Shown here one piece after another: positions 16,824 through 26,062 of a DNA stretch of 64,000 bases. Position 1 is the stretch's first letter. Each line of letters opens with the position of its first letter. The stretch lies in the NCBI GenBank assembly GCA_963798805.1, contig CAWCVC010000009.1, positions 124,001 to 188,000 of the forward strand, given 5' to 3'. Source of the DNA: CAVZCK01 sp963798805. Its GTDB lineage: Bacteria > Pseudomonadota > Alphaproteobacteria > Rhizobiales > Rhodomicrobiaceae. The notes beneath the pieces are model-generated. The model saw only the letters and a program-made list of their open reading frames with translations, was not told the origin of the DNA and ran no database searches. A program made the translations under genes and the position numbers.

Positions 16824-17340
16824 ATGAAAAGGAGCGGCGAAAGTCATCGGTTCATACGCTGCGGCGGTACGCTCATGCCGTTATCGCTGGCGCTGGCATT
16901 ACTTCCGGGGCCGGCCAACTCCGGCGAGAAGCCGGCGGATAAGCCCAGCGAAGCCTCGCCGACCACCGTTCAGGCGCGCTATAGCCTGCGCTACAATGGC
17001 ATTGAGGTCGGCAATCTCAACATCACCTCCAAGACTACGGCGAACGCCTATTCGCTTTCCGGCTCGGCAAAGGTCTCCGTTCTGTTCGGCGCGTTCAAGG
17101 TGCTGGGTCCCTCAAATGTATCTGGCATGATCGAGCGCGGCGCCCCCGTACCTGCGGCCTTCGCCTTCAACTGGAAGCAAAACAAAAAGCGAGGCACCAC
17201 CCAGATCGGGTTCAGGCAGCATATGGCGAGCGAGATCGCCATCCCCCCCAAGCCTCGCGTCAAGGCCGACATGGTGCCTCTGACGGCGGCCGATAAAGCC
17301 GGCGCGCTCGATCCCATGTCGGCAGTCCTCATGTTCACTT
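16824..17340 (+). pseudogene. DUF3108-type exported protein, cut by an IS insertion
   Basis: An N-terminal signal-like segment (MPLSLALALLPGPANSG) is followed by a DUF3108-like beta-rich domain: RYSLRYNGIEVGNLNI, then GSAKVSVLFGAFKV. The reading runs into the left end of the ISAzo13-type element at 17342 and terminates there (...SAVLMFT). The family normally continues for several dozen residues; that part is not found on the other side of the element, where an IS5 remnant begins instead, so DNA was also deleted. The native role (an outer-envelope or periplasmic protein) is unknown for the family. Confidence 0.75.
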
Positions 17341-17341
17341 A

Positions 17342-18666
17342 GGACATCCCGAACAATAACTGAATCGCACTCTGTGTGCGTGCGTCCGTGTGACTCAGCG
17401 TACTGGGTTCCGGATCTCGGCGAACAGGCGTATGTCGGTTGTATGATCGACGAAGGGGCCATTCGCTATCGTTGGGAGACAGTCGGCAGCCAGCTTGACG
17501 AGCGGGGCTGGAGATTGTTCGCGGCGGCCGAGGTGCGGACCGCCGGCTGGGGCGGTCTCGCGATTGTCGCTCGGATCACCGGGCTCGCCCGCTCGACGAT
17601 CAATCGCGGCGAGGACGATCTTGGTGCTGAGCCGCTGGCGAAGGGCCGGATCCGCCGCTGTGGTGGTGGACGCCGGGCCGTTGCCGAAACGGATCCAGAG
17701 CTTGTGCCCGAACTCAAGTGCCTCGTCGAGCCAGCCACTCTCGGCGATCCCATGCGGCCCCTGATCTGGGTGTCGAAAAGCATGGACAAGCTCGCCGAGA
17801 CGCTGGGGCATCCGATCAGCGCCGATACCGTGCGCAAGGAACTGGTGAAGCTCGGCTTCTCGCGCCAGCACAATCGCAAGGCTGACGAAGGCGCAAAGCA
17901 TCCGGACAGAAACGCGCAGTTCGAGCACATCAATACGAAGGTCGTCGCCGCTCAGGCGGCCGGGCAACCGGTGATCTCGGTCGATACCAAGAAGAAAGAG
18001 CTGGCCGGCAACTATAGGAATGGTGGCTCCAACTCTCGGCCCAAAGGGGAACCGCAGCGCGTAAATGTGCATGACTTCGTCGACAAGGATCTAGGCAAGG
18101 CAGTGCCTTACGGCGTCTACGACGTGGCGGCCAATGCCGGATTCGTCAGCGTCGGGATAACGAGCGACACGGCCGAGTTCGCCGTCGAGGCGATCCGCAG
18201 CTGGCTCGGACGGATGGGCCGCCAACGCTATCCAAAGGCGCGCGAGTTGACGATCACGGCGGACTGCGGCGGCTCGAACGGCGCGCGCGTCCGGCTCTGG
18301 AAGGTCGAGTTGCAAAAGCTCGCCGACGAGACAGGGCTCGTGCTGCATGTCCACCACTATCCGCCCGGCACATCCAAGTGGAATAGGATCGAGCACCGCC
18401 TGTTCTGCCACATCACGCAGAACTGGCGCGGCCGTCCGCTGACGGATCGTCTCGCCATCGTCGAGCTGATCGGCGCAACGACAACGAAAACCGGATTGAA
18501 AGTCGAGTGTGCGCTCGACACGCGGACCTACGAGAAGGGCATCAAGGTGAGCGCCGCCGAGATGGCGACGCTCAACATCATCGGCGAAGACTTCCATCCT
18601 GAATGGAACTACTCCCTCAAGCCAAGGCTCCTCCCAAATTCGTAGCAGTTATTGTTCGGAGTGTCC
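17342..18666 (+). mobile_element. ISAzo13-family insertion sequence, intact
   Basis: 1325 bp. Terminal inverted repeats of 21 bp lie at 17342-17362 and 18646-18666 (19 of 21 matching; both begin GGACA and end GAACAATAACTG). TA flanks both ends (17340-17341 and 18667-18668), consistent with a 2-bp target duplication. It contains one complete transposase gene. It sits exactly at the junction between a truncated DUF3108 gene and a 5'-truncated IS5, so it may have mediated the adjacent deletion. Confidence 0.85.
17443..18645 (+). CDS. ISAzo13-family transposase
   Basis: 400 residues from the ATG at 17443 (MIDEGAIRYRWETVGSQLD). DDE catalytic residues are visible: Asp in VISVDTKKKEL, Asp in LTITADCGGSNG and Glu in WNRIEHRLFCHI. 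The N-terminal helix-turn-helix region contains ARITGLARSTINRG. The reading is uninterrupted, so the element may be active. Confidence 0.9.
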   Translation: MIDEGAIRYRWETVGSQLDERGWRLFAAAEVRTAGWGGLAIVARITGLARSTINRGEDDLGAEPLAKGRIRRCGGGRRAVAETDPELVPELKCLVEPATLGDPMRPLIWVSKSMDKLAETLGHPISADTVRKELVKLGFSRQHNRKADEGAKHPDRNAQFEHINTKVVAAQAAGQPVISVDTKKKELAGNYRNGGSNSRPKGEPQRVNVHDFVDKDLGKAVPYGVYDVAANAGFVSVGITSDTAEFAVEAIRSWLGRMGRQRYPKARELTITADCGGSNGARVRLWKVELQKLADETGLVLHVHHYPPGTSKWNRIEHRLFCHITQNWRGRPLTDRLAIVELIGATTTKTGLKVECALDTRTYEKGIKVSAAEMATLNIIGEDFHPEWNYSLKPRLLPNS

Positions 18667-18668
18667 TA

Positions 18669-19386
18669 ACAAACCGCGGGGCGTTCCCCGTGTCGATGAC
18701 CGTCGGGTGCTGAACGGCATTTTCTGGCGGCTTCGCACCGGTGCGCCCTGGGCCGACATTCCCGCGCGTTACGGTCCTTACACGACCTGCGTGAACCGGT
18801 TCAACCGCTGGCGCAAGGCCGGCGTCTGGGACCGGCTTCTGCAAGCTGTTTCAAAGGCCTATGACGGCGACATCCAGATGATCGACTCATCCTCGATCCG
18901 TGTGCACCAGCACGCGGCCAACGGTCAAAAAAAGACGCAAGATCCTGTTGCATGGGTCGCTCGCGCGGCGGCCTGACGACGAAGATCCATGCTCTCGTCG
19001 ATGCCGAGGGGCGGCCGATCGTGCTGAAGCTGACCGAGGGGCAGGCCCATGACGGACGCTCGGCCGCCGACATGTTCGAGACCGTCAAAACCGGGCACAT
19101 TCTGCTGGCCGATCGCGCCTATGATTCCGACGCCCTGCGGCAAACCATGCACGAGCGCGGCGCCTGGGCCAATATCAAGCCGATGAAGGGCCGGACCCGG
19201 CGACTGCCCTTCAGTGGCTGGGTTTATCGCCAGCGCAACGCCGTCGAGCGCTTCTTCAACAAACTCAAACACTTCCGCGCCGTCGCCACCCGCTACGACA
19301 AGCGTGATGACAACTTCCTGGCCAGCATCAAGCTCGCCGCCTTTAGGATCTGGATGCGCACTTATGAGTTGGTGACCTAGCTATCC
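18669..19386 (+). mobile_element. IS5-family (IS427-like) remnant, 5' truncated
   Basis: Two overlapping frames encode one DDE transposase. Frame one (to 18976) has PRVDDRRVLNGIFWRLRTG and the first Asp in MIDSSSIRVHQ. Frame two (about 18935-19380) has MGRSRGGLTTKIHALVD, the second Asp in LLADRAYDSDAL and the catalytic Glu in NAVERFFNKLKHF. They join by -1 slippage on A7 at 18927-18933, a normal feature of this IS group. The N-terminal ~30 residues and left inverted repeat are missing, removed where the ISAzo13 element abuts. Confidence 0.8.
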
Positions 19387-20094
19387 CCATGCGGTCGAAG
19401 GCCGAGAGAAGCGTTTTTGTGAGCGCCGCCACTCGAGCGCCACTGGCGAATTCGAGCCTTGCCTCAAGCAAAGCCTCATCATCCATATCATCCGGTCTCA
19501 GCGGGCACGTCTTCGTGCGGCCAACGCTGGCAAAATAATCATTATTTCCAGTCGCCACCGGCAACGAGATCTGAAAGCTTGAGCCGCGCATTGGGCACGC
19601 CGAGTGCATCAGCAACGATGAGCCCATGTAAGCTGCTCGAAAGAACCGCTTCGCAACTCGCGATCTCACGCGTCACCTGAGCCACGTCCGGGTTCGCCAA
19701 ATCGATGATTTGCATATGTCGCATACGTTCTACCATTTGCCTTATTGCTAGCGAACGGCGGTCGACGAGATGCGGGATCAGTCCCCATCGCGCGTCGACC
19801 TTGGGTCTGCCTTTCAGGAGCATTGGCGCCAAGAGACCAGGGTCACCGAGCGGGGTTTCGGTGGGTAGGCCCGCCGCATCTCGCGTCGCCGGCCCCCGGA
19901 CCGCACGTACGTCAAGTAATTCACGACCAGTGAGGCGCACGGGTCGCATATACGACTTCAGCGCTCGAGAGGTGCTCAACAATATGGCGATTGATGTAAT
20001 CACCATAATTAATATGACCACGACCGCCGCCATACCAATAAAGTCGAATGGATTTCCGGTGTCGGCGAAAGAACATTTCAGATCCCCGCAGAAG
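19387..20094 (-). pseudogene. polysaccharide pyruvyltransferase (ExoV-like) remnant
   Basis: Pieces of a sugar-ketal pyruvyltransferase gene lie in three frames. N-terminal: IRLYWYGGGRGHINYGDYIN and RHIVEHLSSAEVVYA (20055-19925). Middle: LTGRELLDVRAVRGPATRD, GDPGLLAPMLL and IASCEAVLSSSLHGLIVADA. C-terminal: NDYFASVGRTKTCPL. A deletion and at least two frame breaks (about 19930 and 19555) destroy it. The IS5 remnant touches its 3' end and an IS1380 remnant its 5' end. The intact enzyme would decorate an exopolysaccharide. Confidence 0.7.
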
Positions 20095-20790
20095 ACGTAG
20101 AGCGGCAGGTAGCAATAGCAGTCGTAATAGCCATGGAAAAACCGCACCTCCTGATGGCCGTGCAGCGGATCGTCGGTGGCGTCGAGGTCGAGCACGATCT
20201 CACGCGGCGGCTTGGCGTGCGCATCGAGAAACACGTCGACGAACAACGCCTCGATTGCTGCGCCGTCATGGCCAATCTTATGATAGCGCCCAGTCGCGCC
20301 ATCGGCCGGGGCGAGCTCGAGACGGTTCAGCGTGCTCTTCCCGGCCAGCAGCGCCGGCGCCTCGGCCCCGCGCTCGAACTTGCCGAGCAGCACCCCGAGA
20401 ACGGGATCGCGGCGCAACTCATCATGGTCGACGAGGTCTTCATAGCCCAGCGCCAAGCCGAACACGCGCTGTGCAACCAGCGTCTTCACTTCGTGAACCA
20501 CGTAAGCGGGATGGCGCCGATCGCGAAAGCAGGCGGCGAAGCGATCGACGAGCCCGATGGCTTGTCCGTCTCCCCGAGTAGCAGCGCCCCGGCGTCCGAG
20601 GACACCATGCCGCCATCGAAATCCGCGACCACACGGCGTCCGCCCGCTCTTCCAAAATCGATCTCGCTCGCGCTACGCTCTGTCAGCATCGGGGAGCCAC
20701 CTCGAATTGGCAAAAACTCGTTATCGCAAAACAAGTTTACACCGTAAGTGGCCTCGATGCGCCTCAGCCCCGTGAGAGATGCGGGTTAGC
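20095..20790 (-). mobile_element. IS1380-family remnant (N-terminal half, frameshifted)
   Basis: From about 20734 leftward the frame begins with VVADFDGGMVSSDAGALLLG. It shifts frame near 20560-20500 and continues as HEVKTLVAQRVFGLALGYED, LDLDATDDPLHGHQ and CYLPLYVFCG, then ends at about 20095. The C-terminal half of the transposase is missing. Not functional. Confidence 0.75.
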
Positions 20791-20896
20791 CCGGAAAATT
20801 CATGGTGGGTTGGCGGATGTAGCTTAACCCTTTGGCGTCGCGTAGGATTTGGTTGTTGAAGCCGATCCGCGCGATTTTCGAGGGAGCCCATCCGCC

Positions 20897-22237
20897 ATGG
20901 ACGATCCTATGCTACCGCTGCCAGGTCTGTCACCGGTTCTTGGCAAGTCCGTTGTCGCGCGCTTTGACGGCGGGCAAATGTCCTCAGATGCCGGCGTGCT
21001 GGTGCTGCGGGAAATCGAGCAGCGCCTTCACATCGCCGAGCGGCTGGCCGGCTGTCTCAACGATCCGCGCGTACAAGCGCAAGTGGTTCATGGCCTCGCC
21101 GACATGATCCGGTTCCGCATGCTGATGATCGCTGCCGGCTATGAGGATGGCAACGACGCTTCGGCTCTGCGATCCGATCCGGCATTCAAGCTGGGACAGG
21201 GTGTTTTGCCTTCCAGCCCAGACCTGGCTTCGCAGCCGACCCTGTCGCGCCTGGAGAATTGGCCCGATCTCCGTTCGCTCAAGCGTATGGGGCAGGCGCT
21301 CGTCGATCTGTATTGCGCTTCCTACGCTCGTGTGCCGAAGCGCATCGTGCTCGATCTCGACGACACGTTCGATGCCGTGCACGGCGGGCAGCAGCTTCGC
21401 TTGTTCAATGCCCATTACGACGAATACGGTTTCCAGCCGATCGTTGTGTTCGACGGCGACGGCCGGTTCGTGACCGCCGTGCTACGCCCGGCCAAGCGTC
21501 CCGGCGGCGTGGAAATCGCCAGGTTCCTCCGCCGTCTGCTGCGGGCGATCCGGGCCAATTGGCCCGCCACGCAAATCCTGATCCGCGCCGACAGCCACTA
21601 CTGCTGTCCCGAGGTGATCGATTTCTGCCGGGCGAACGGCCTCGACTTCATCCTCGGCGTCGCCTCCACCACGACCCTGCGCCGCCATGTCGAAGCGTTG
21701 GAGGTCAGCACCCAGGCGCGCTTCGAGGCCGGCACGAAGACGGCCAAGCTGCGCCGTTTCAAGGAGTTCTATGACGGCGCCGCAAGCTGGAGCCGCGTCG
21801 AACGCATCATTGCGCGTGTCGAGGCGGGCGAGGCGGGAACCGATACGCGGTTCATCGTCACCAATCTCGCCGGCGGCAAGGCCAAGGTGCTTTACCAGGA
21901 CCTATATTGCCGCCGCGGCTGTGCGGAAAATCATATCAAATCCTGGAAAACCCATCTCGCCGCCGACCGGACTTCCTGCAGCAAGGCGACCGCCAACCAG
22001 TTCCGCCTGTTCCTGCATGCCGGCGCCTATTGGCTGCTGTGGGCCTTGCGCACCGCGATGCCGAAGCGCTCTCTCTGGCGGGTGGCGCAGTTCGACACTT
22101 TGCGTCTGAGGCTCGTCAAGATCGCAGCCCGTGTGGTCGAGCTGAAAACGCAGATCCGACTGCACTTGCCGACGGCGTGTCCATATCAGGCGATCCTGCG
22201 AACCGTCCTCGGGCGCCTGCCGCGCCTCGTTACCTGA
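20897..22237 (+). CDS. IS1380-family transposase, intact
   Basis: 446 residues from the ATG at 20897 (MDDPMLPLPGLSPV); a start at 20849 is also in frame. Family landmarks: FDGGQMSSDAGVLVLREIE, GYEDGNDASALRSDPAFK, SQPTLSRLEN, the DDE first Asp region IVLDLDDTFDAVHGGQ, the second in ILIRADSHYCCPEV, and YCRRGCAENHIKSWK near the catalytic Glu. Open throughout. It lies back to back with the preceding IS1380 remnant; terminal repeats could not be delimited by eye. Confidence 0.88.
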   Translation: MDDPMLPLPGLSPVLGKSVVARFDGGQMSSDAGVLVLREIEQRLHIAERLAGCLNDPRVQAQVVHGLADMIRFRMLMIAAGYEDGNDASALRSDPAFKLGQGVLPSSPDLASQPTLSRLENWPDLRSLKRMGQALVDLYCASYARVPKRIVLDLDDTFDAVHGGQQLRLFNAHYDEYGFQPIVVFDGDGRFVTAVLRPAKRPGGVEIARFLRRLLRAIRANWPATQILIRADSHYCCPEVIDFCRANGLDFILGVASTTTLRRHVEALEVSTQARFEAGTKTAKLRRFKEFYDGAASWSRVERIIARVEAGEAGTDTRFIVTNLAGGKAKVLYQDLYCRRGCAENHIKSWKTHLAADRTSCSKATANQFRLFLHAGAYWLLWALRTAMPKRSLWRVAQFDTLRLRLVKIAARVVELKTQIRLHLPTACPYQAILRTVLGRLPRLVT

Positions 22238-22880
22238 ACGGCGGGGCGCCGATGCCCGAGTAAACCCGTCCCATCAACCCTGAAAACTCGCCATGTCATC
22301 CACCGCTCCCAAGGCGGTAGGCGTCAGCTTGCCCACAGTTCGGAAATCACCGGCACGCAGCGCGGAAGTCAGCCACAACCGCAACCGGACGAATAAACCA
22401 GGCTAGCTGGATTTACGATTAAGCAGACAGCAAAAGCCGCCACCTATGAGCACGCCCATCCATCCCGCTATACATTGAGGGGGCACGCTTATCGCTCTTA
22501 TTGGAACGGGGTCGTACGAGCGAAGCTTAAGGCAAAGCTATCATCTTCTCGAAGCGAAATAATGAGATACTACCTGAAGGTTGGTCCGAAATTGCTTTTT
22601 GGCTTGGTCCTTCTGACATTCGCTCCTTTTTCTCTCATTTTGGGAAGCGATCAATTTAAGCGTTTTATTGTAAAAGGAGTCAAGGAAACTAGCGAGGTTG
22701 TAGGAATCTTTGCTGCGCTTTTTGGAACTTTGCCGCAGCCTTACGCGGATATTACGGGCCATTGATCGATAATGATGCTCGGTCGTGACAGTAAGCATTT
22801 GGATATACTTGCGATTGCTTGCCTCATTAGGCAGATATCGAAGGTACGTCGGACAAGGCGTAAGGACCGATAGGGCGTCG
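22238..22880. other. IS scar region with an AT-rich foreign-looking tract
   Basis: After the IS1380 gene, 22480-22870 is clearly more A/T-rich than its neighbours. Frames are open on both strands: plus 22562-22762 starts MRYYLKVGPKLLFGLVLL, and minus 22880-22541 is rich in Lys/Ser/Asn. Neither has a recognisable family, and the minus frame is fused to an IS1380 fragment, so coding cannot be decided. It is probably a sliver of lost, horizontally acquired DNA caught between ISs. Confidence 0.4.
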
Positions 22881-23086
22881 ACCCTTAGACAGCCAACCTC
22901 GAGTGCCGCATAGTGGCTATCGCGGCGCACCATGATATCGCCCCTTTGCCAGTTGCACCGGATGCGGGCGATGGTGTGCCACAAGACTTGCGCCGCTTCT
23001 TCGCCCGACGGCCGTTTTCCCGGACGCACCAGCGACAGCGCCGGCTTGCCTGAGCCTGCCTCGAAAACGTGGATCGGCAGCGGCAT
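22881..23086 (-). mobile_element. IS1380-family internal fragment
   Basis: About 70 codons: MPLPIHVFEAGSGKPALSL, VRPGKRPSGEEAAQVLW and MVRRDSHYAALEV match the central part of IS1380 transposases (compare PIHIYETATGRPVTMILRPG in the intact copy just downstream). Both ends are missing. A third, divergent IS1380 copy. Confidence 0.7.
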
Positions 23087-23261
23087 ACGGAGGTAAGCTT
23101 AGCCGTTCTTATGCGTCCGAGCAGGCTATCTTCTTTCCGTTCTTGCTGGGCGAGGTGATCCGTCCTGTGCGGACACGTCCGGCAGGCTGATCGGCTCGAG
23201 TACGCTGTCGACGCGCTGAAGGTGGATGGTCCGGGCTCCTGGGGCGGTCATGCCCCACCAT

Positions 23262-24629
23262 TCATGGCCCGGACGATTGCAGCCGGAAGGCAACGAGGCT
23301 GAACAGCTCGGCCTCCGGGCAGCACGAGGCGAGTGCCACACGGATGCGGCTCGCGGTCTCGACGAAACGTCCGGCGATTTTCAGCAGGCGCAGGCGAATG
23401 CTGGCGAACTCGCTTTGCCGCAAAGGATGCCAGGACGGCACGCAATCGCGCACATCGAGCATCAGCCAATAGGCGGCGGTGTGCAGAATGAGCCGCATCT
23501 GATTAGCAAGCGGCGATCGGCAGCTGGTGCGATCGGATGCGAGTTGCGCTTTATGTTGCTTGATCAGATTCTCTGCCTGTCCCCTCTCGCAGTAGAGGGT
23601 CGCATAGATGTGCTCGGCGTTGCCTTTCGCCAGCGAGGTGACGGCATAGCGGATGTCGAGCCCGCGGCGGAGCATGTCGTCCTCATGACTGGCGCTCGCC
23701 TCGATACGTGCCACAACACGGCGCTCCCTGGCCCAGGATTTTGCCGCATAGCGCGTTTCGGCGAAGCCGCGCAGAACGGCAAGTTGCTCCTCGGCGCGGC
23801 GCGTCCGGATATCATCGGCCTCCGGTTCGACCAAGCGGTCGAGCACGGTATTGCCAGCAAAGCCGAAGACATAGTCGATGCCATTGGCCTCACACCAGCT
23901 CATAACTTCTTCTCGGCCGTAGTGACTATCGCCACGAATGGTGATGCGCGTATCGGACCAATGCCGGCGAATGCGATTGATCAGACGGCGCAGTAATCCA
24001 CGGACTTCCTTGCCTGAGGGCGTCTTGCCCGGACGCAGGATCATGGTGACCGGGCGGCCCGTCGCTGTCTCATAGATGTGGATCGGCAGAAAGCAGCGCT
24101 CGTCGTAATGGGCGTTCCATTCCGACAGTTTCTGATGACCGTGCACCACGTCGAGCGTGTCATCGATGTCCAGCACCACCGATGCCGGCGGCATCTTGTA
24201 GCTCCGGCACCAGATGTCGACGAGCGCATAGGTCAGGCGGATGATCTCCTTCAGCGTCGGCGCGTTCTCCCAGCGCGAGATGGTCGGCTGCGAGCATAGA
24301 TCATTGCCCGTGTCGGGCAGCCGCCCGCAGGCAAGCTTGAAGGCGGCATCGCAGCGCAGCCAGTCGAAGTCATTGCCATCCGCGTAGCCGCAGGCGATCG
24401 CCAACATGCGCCCTTTCAGTATGTCCTCAACTGTGTGCGTAATATGCGCCCGATCGCGCCGGTCGGCGATCAAAGCAGCGAGAGTTTGGGAGAGAGCCCG
24501 CCGACGCTCGGCAAGCGCGAGCAGCATGACGCCGCTGTCGGAGGAGAGACGACCGCCATCGAAGGCAGCTGTGACTTTCTTGCGCGACACGGCTGGATAG
24601 GGAACGGTGAGCGGGCTATCGTCGGTCAT
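23262..24629 (-). CDS. IS1380-family transposase, intact (second type)
   Basis: 455 residues from the ATG at 24629 (MTDDSPLTVPYPAVSRK); a start at 24680 is in frame. It has AAFDGGRLSSDSGVMLLALAE, GYADGNDFDWLRCDAAFKLA, SQPTISRWENAPTL, VVLDIDDTLDVVHGHQKLS, ITIRGDSHYGREEV and YCERGQAENLIKQHK. Only moderately similar to the copy at 20897-22237, so it is a different IS1380 member rather than a duplicate. Uninterrupted, probably functional. Confidence 0.88.
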   Translation of the reverse strand: MTDDSPLTVPYPAVSRKKVTAAFDGGRLSSDSGVMLLALAERRRALSQTLAALIADRRDRAHITHTVEDILKGRMLAIACGYADGNDFDWLRCDAAFKLACGRLPDTGNDLCSQPTISRWENAPTLKEIIRLTYALVDIWCRSYKMPPASVVLDIDDTLDVVHGHQKLSEWNAHYDERCFLPIHIYETATGRPVTMILRPGKTPSGKEVRGLLRRLINRIRRHWSDTRITIRGDSHYGREEVMSWCEANGIDYVFGFAGNTVLDRLVEPEADDIRTRRAEEQLAVLRGFAETRYAAKSWARERRVVARIEASASHEDDMLRRGLDIRYAVTSLAKGNAEHIYATLYCERGQAENLIKQHKAQLASDRTSCRSPLANQMRLILHTAAYWLMLDVRDCVPSWHPLRQSEFASIRLRLLKIAGRFVETASRIRVALASCCPEAELFSLVAFRLQSSGP

Positions 24630-24683
24630 GGCGGGTGTGGCTCTGCGCTGCGGCGCGCATAGGATGGCTGCGACACCCATTTC

Positions 24684-25137
24684 CTACGCAAGTTCAATGC
24701 CTTGCGCCACATTCGCCAGCGCAATTTCTAACTGCGGCTGAAAAGATCGGTTAGCTCCGAGCCGCCGAGACCAATCCTTTGCCGGTTTGCGAAGTCCGGC
24801 GAGGATGCAGGCCCCATAGACGCTGAGCTCGCCGCTGTGCACGCGCTCAGCCAGTGCAGGATGCTCACGCTCCAAGCGCTGCAGGTAATAGGCTCGCGTG
24901 CCACTCACGGCGGATTTTTGCGATGACGGCCGCGCTGTTGCGGATGCGAGCACCGACGTTGCGTTGCCATGCGCTTCAACGTCGCGAGCGCTCATGGCCA
25001 TTGCGAGCGATGTCATGGCCGGCATGCTCAGCCAGACCAGCGCTTCGATGAGCGCGAGGAACATCAACCCCTTCACGGCGCCGAGGCCTCGTGCAACGCG
25101 ATCGACGTCGGAGCCGGGCTCGCCGAATAATTGCGTC
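24684..25137 (-). pseudogene. membrane-protein fragment related to the island protein at 6295-7107
   Basis: Open from just after a TAG at about 25138 down to 24684, with no convincing start (a GTG at 25076 is possible). A hydrophobic helix (MFLALIEALVWLSMPAM) precedes a linker and the C-terminal motif YYLQRLEREHPALAERV / LSVYGACILAGLRK. This aligns closely with YYMARLQRDHPALAKQV / ISYYRACVQAGIRK of the island protein. The N-terminal helices are lost. It abuts the IS1380 copy, so it is probably the stump of a second related island. Confidence 0.5.
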
Positions 25138-25138
25138 T

Positions 25139-25413
25139 ATGACGGTATCGGCGTGACCATCAAGCCGATGGGGGCGGTGATGCAGGAAGGCGCGCGCGGG
25201 CGCAGGTGGCGGTACCTACCGTTTTCGGATGCCCGCTTCCGGCGGCGGAATTTCCTCTATTCGCTGCCGGCGGAGCGGCTGACAACGGCCGCCGCCATGG
25301 TGACCGGTCAGTTGAAGGAGACGGCGCGCGACCTTGCGGAAAGTCAAACCTGGCCGGGTTTCGAGAGCATTGCCCCTGCGCCTCAGTGGGAGGCTGTCAC
25401 CGCCAAAGCCTGA
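25139..25413 (+). pseudogene. 3' fragment of an unrecognised coding sequence
   Basis: About 90 codons with protein-like composition: VTIKPMGAVMQEGARGRRW, RRRNFLYSLPAERLTTAA and QLKETARDLAESQTWPGFE, ending at 25413. No start codon or ribosome site precedes it, and upstream it runs into the membrane-protein fragment on the other strand. I read it as the stump of a gene whose 5' part was lost. Family unknown. Confidence 0.35.
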
Positions 25414-25430
25414 ATAAGGCGCGCGATCTC

Positions 25431-25901
25431 CTATATTTCGCGCAGCTTCGCTGTCTCTGCGATCATCATTCGGCCAGCCCGGGTGAAGAAGTCGAGCAGA
25501 AAGGCAAGCTCCTCGTCCGTGTAAGCGGCGAGTTCGGCAGCGGCGGTTTGCTGGAGCGACTGGTAGAGTGGCCCTATGCACTGCTCAACAGCCGGGAGCG
25601 CGCAGACGAACACTTTTCGGCGGTCGCTCCTGTCGCGCTCCCGCCGGGCGAACCCAGCCTTCTCCAGCCGGTCGATGACGCCGGTCACGGCGCCGGTGGT
25701 CAGCCCGGTCGCGGCGGCAAGCTCGCCTGCAGTGATGCGCTCGTTCATCAAAATGATGTCGAGGCATTCGAGGTCGCTGCTGCTGATCCCGAGACGCGCG
25801 GCAACCGCCTGGCTAAACAGCACGCCCTGTGCGCTGGATTTGCGCATAGCCTGCTCCAGCGCCACGAGCAGCGCTTCGCGCTGAGGCTGTTCTCTTGACA
25901 C
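25431..25901 (-). CDS. MarR-family transcriptional regulator
   Basis: 156 residues. The winged helix-turn-helix lies around residues 50-110: ISSSDLECLDIILMNERIT, AGELAAATGLTTGAVTGVI, then RLEKAGFARRERDRSDRRKV (recognition helix and wing with the conserved DRSDRR). MarR proteins are dimeric repressors released by small aromatic or oxidising ligands. It is divergent from a methyltransferase gene; a perfect 21-bp palindrome in the shared promoter region (25928-25948) is the likely operator for both. Confidence 0.92.
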   Translation of the reverse strand: MSREQPQREALLVALEQAMRKSSAQGVLFSQAVAARLGISSSDLECLDIILMNERITAGELAAATGLTTGAVTGVIDRLEKAGFARRERDRSDRRKVFVCALPAVEQCIGPLYQSLQQTAAAELAAYTDEELAFLLDFFTRAGRMMIAETAKLREI

Positions 25902-25927
25902 GGTCCTTGCGTTCCCTTATGGTGATG

Positions 25928-25948
25928 AAATCTTAATTAATAAGATTT
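25928..25948. promoter_or_regulatory. MarR operator candidate
   Basis: Perfect inverted repeat AAATCTTA-N5-TAAGATTT, 27 bp upstream of the MarR start and inside an A/T-rich 50-bp tract. Size and symmetry match MarR dimer sites. Confidence 0.7.
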
Positions 25949-26062
25949 TAGAAATTTAAGATGATGTCCACACTAAGATATATTGGCATAATCCCAAGTT
26001 CAATCCGAGGCGTGGTCGCGCTCGGTCGTGGGGAAGTGGAGCTTACAATCCAGGAGATCATC

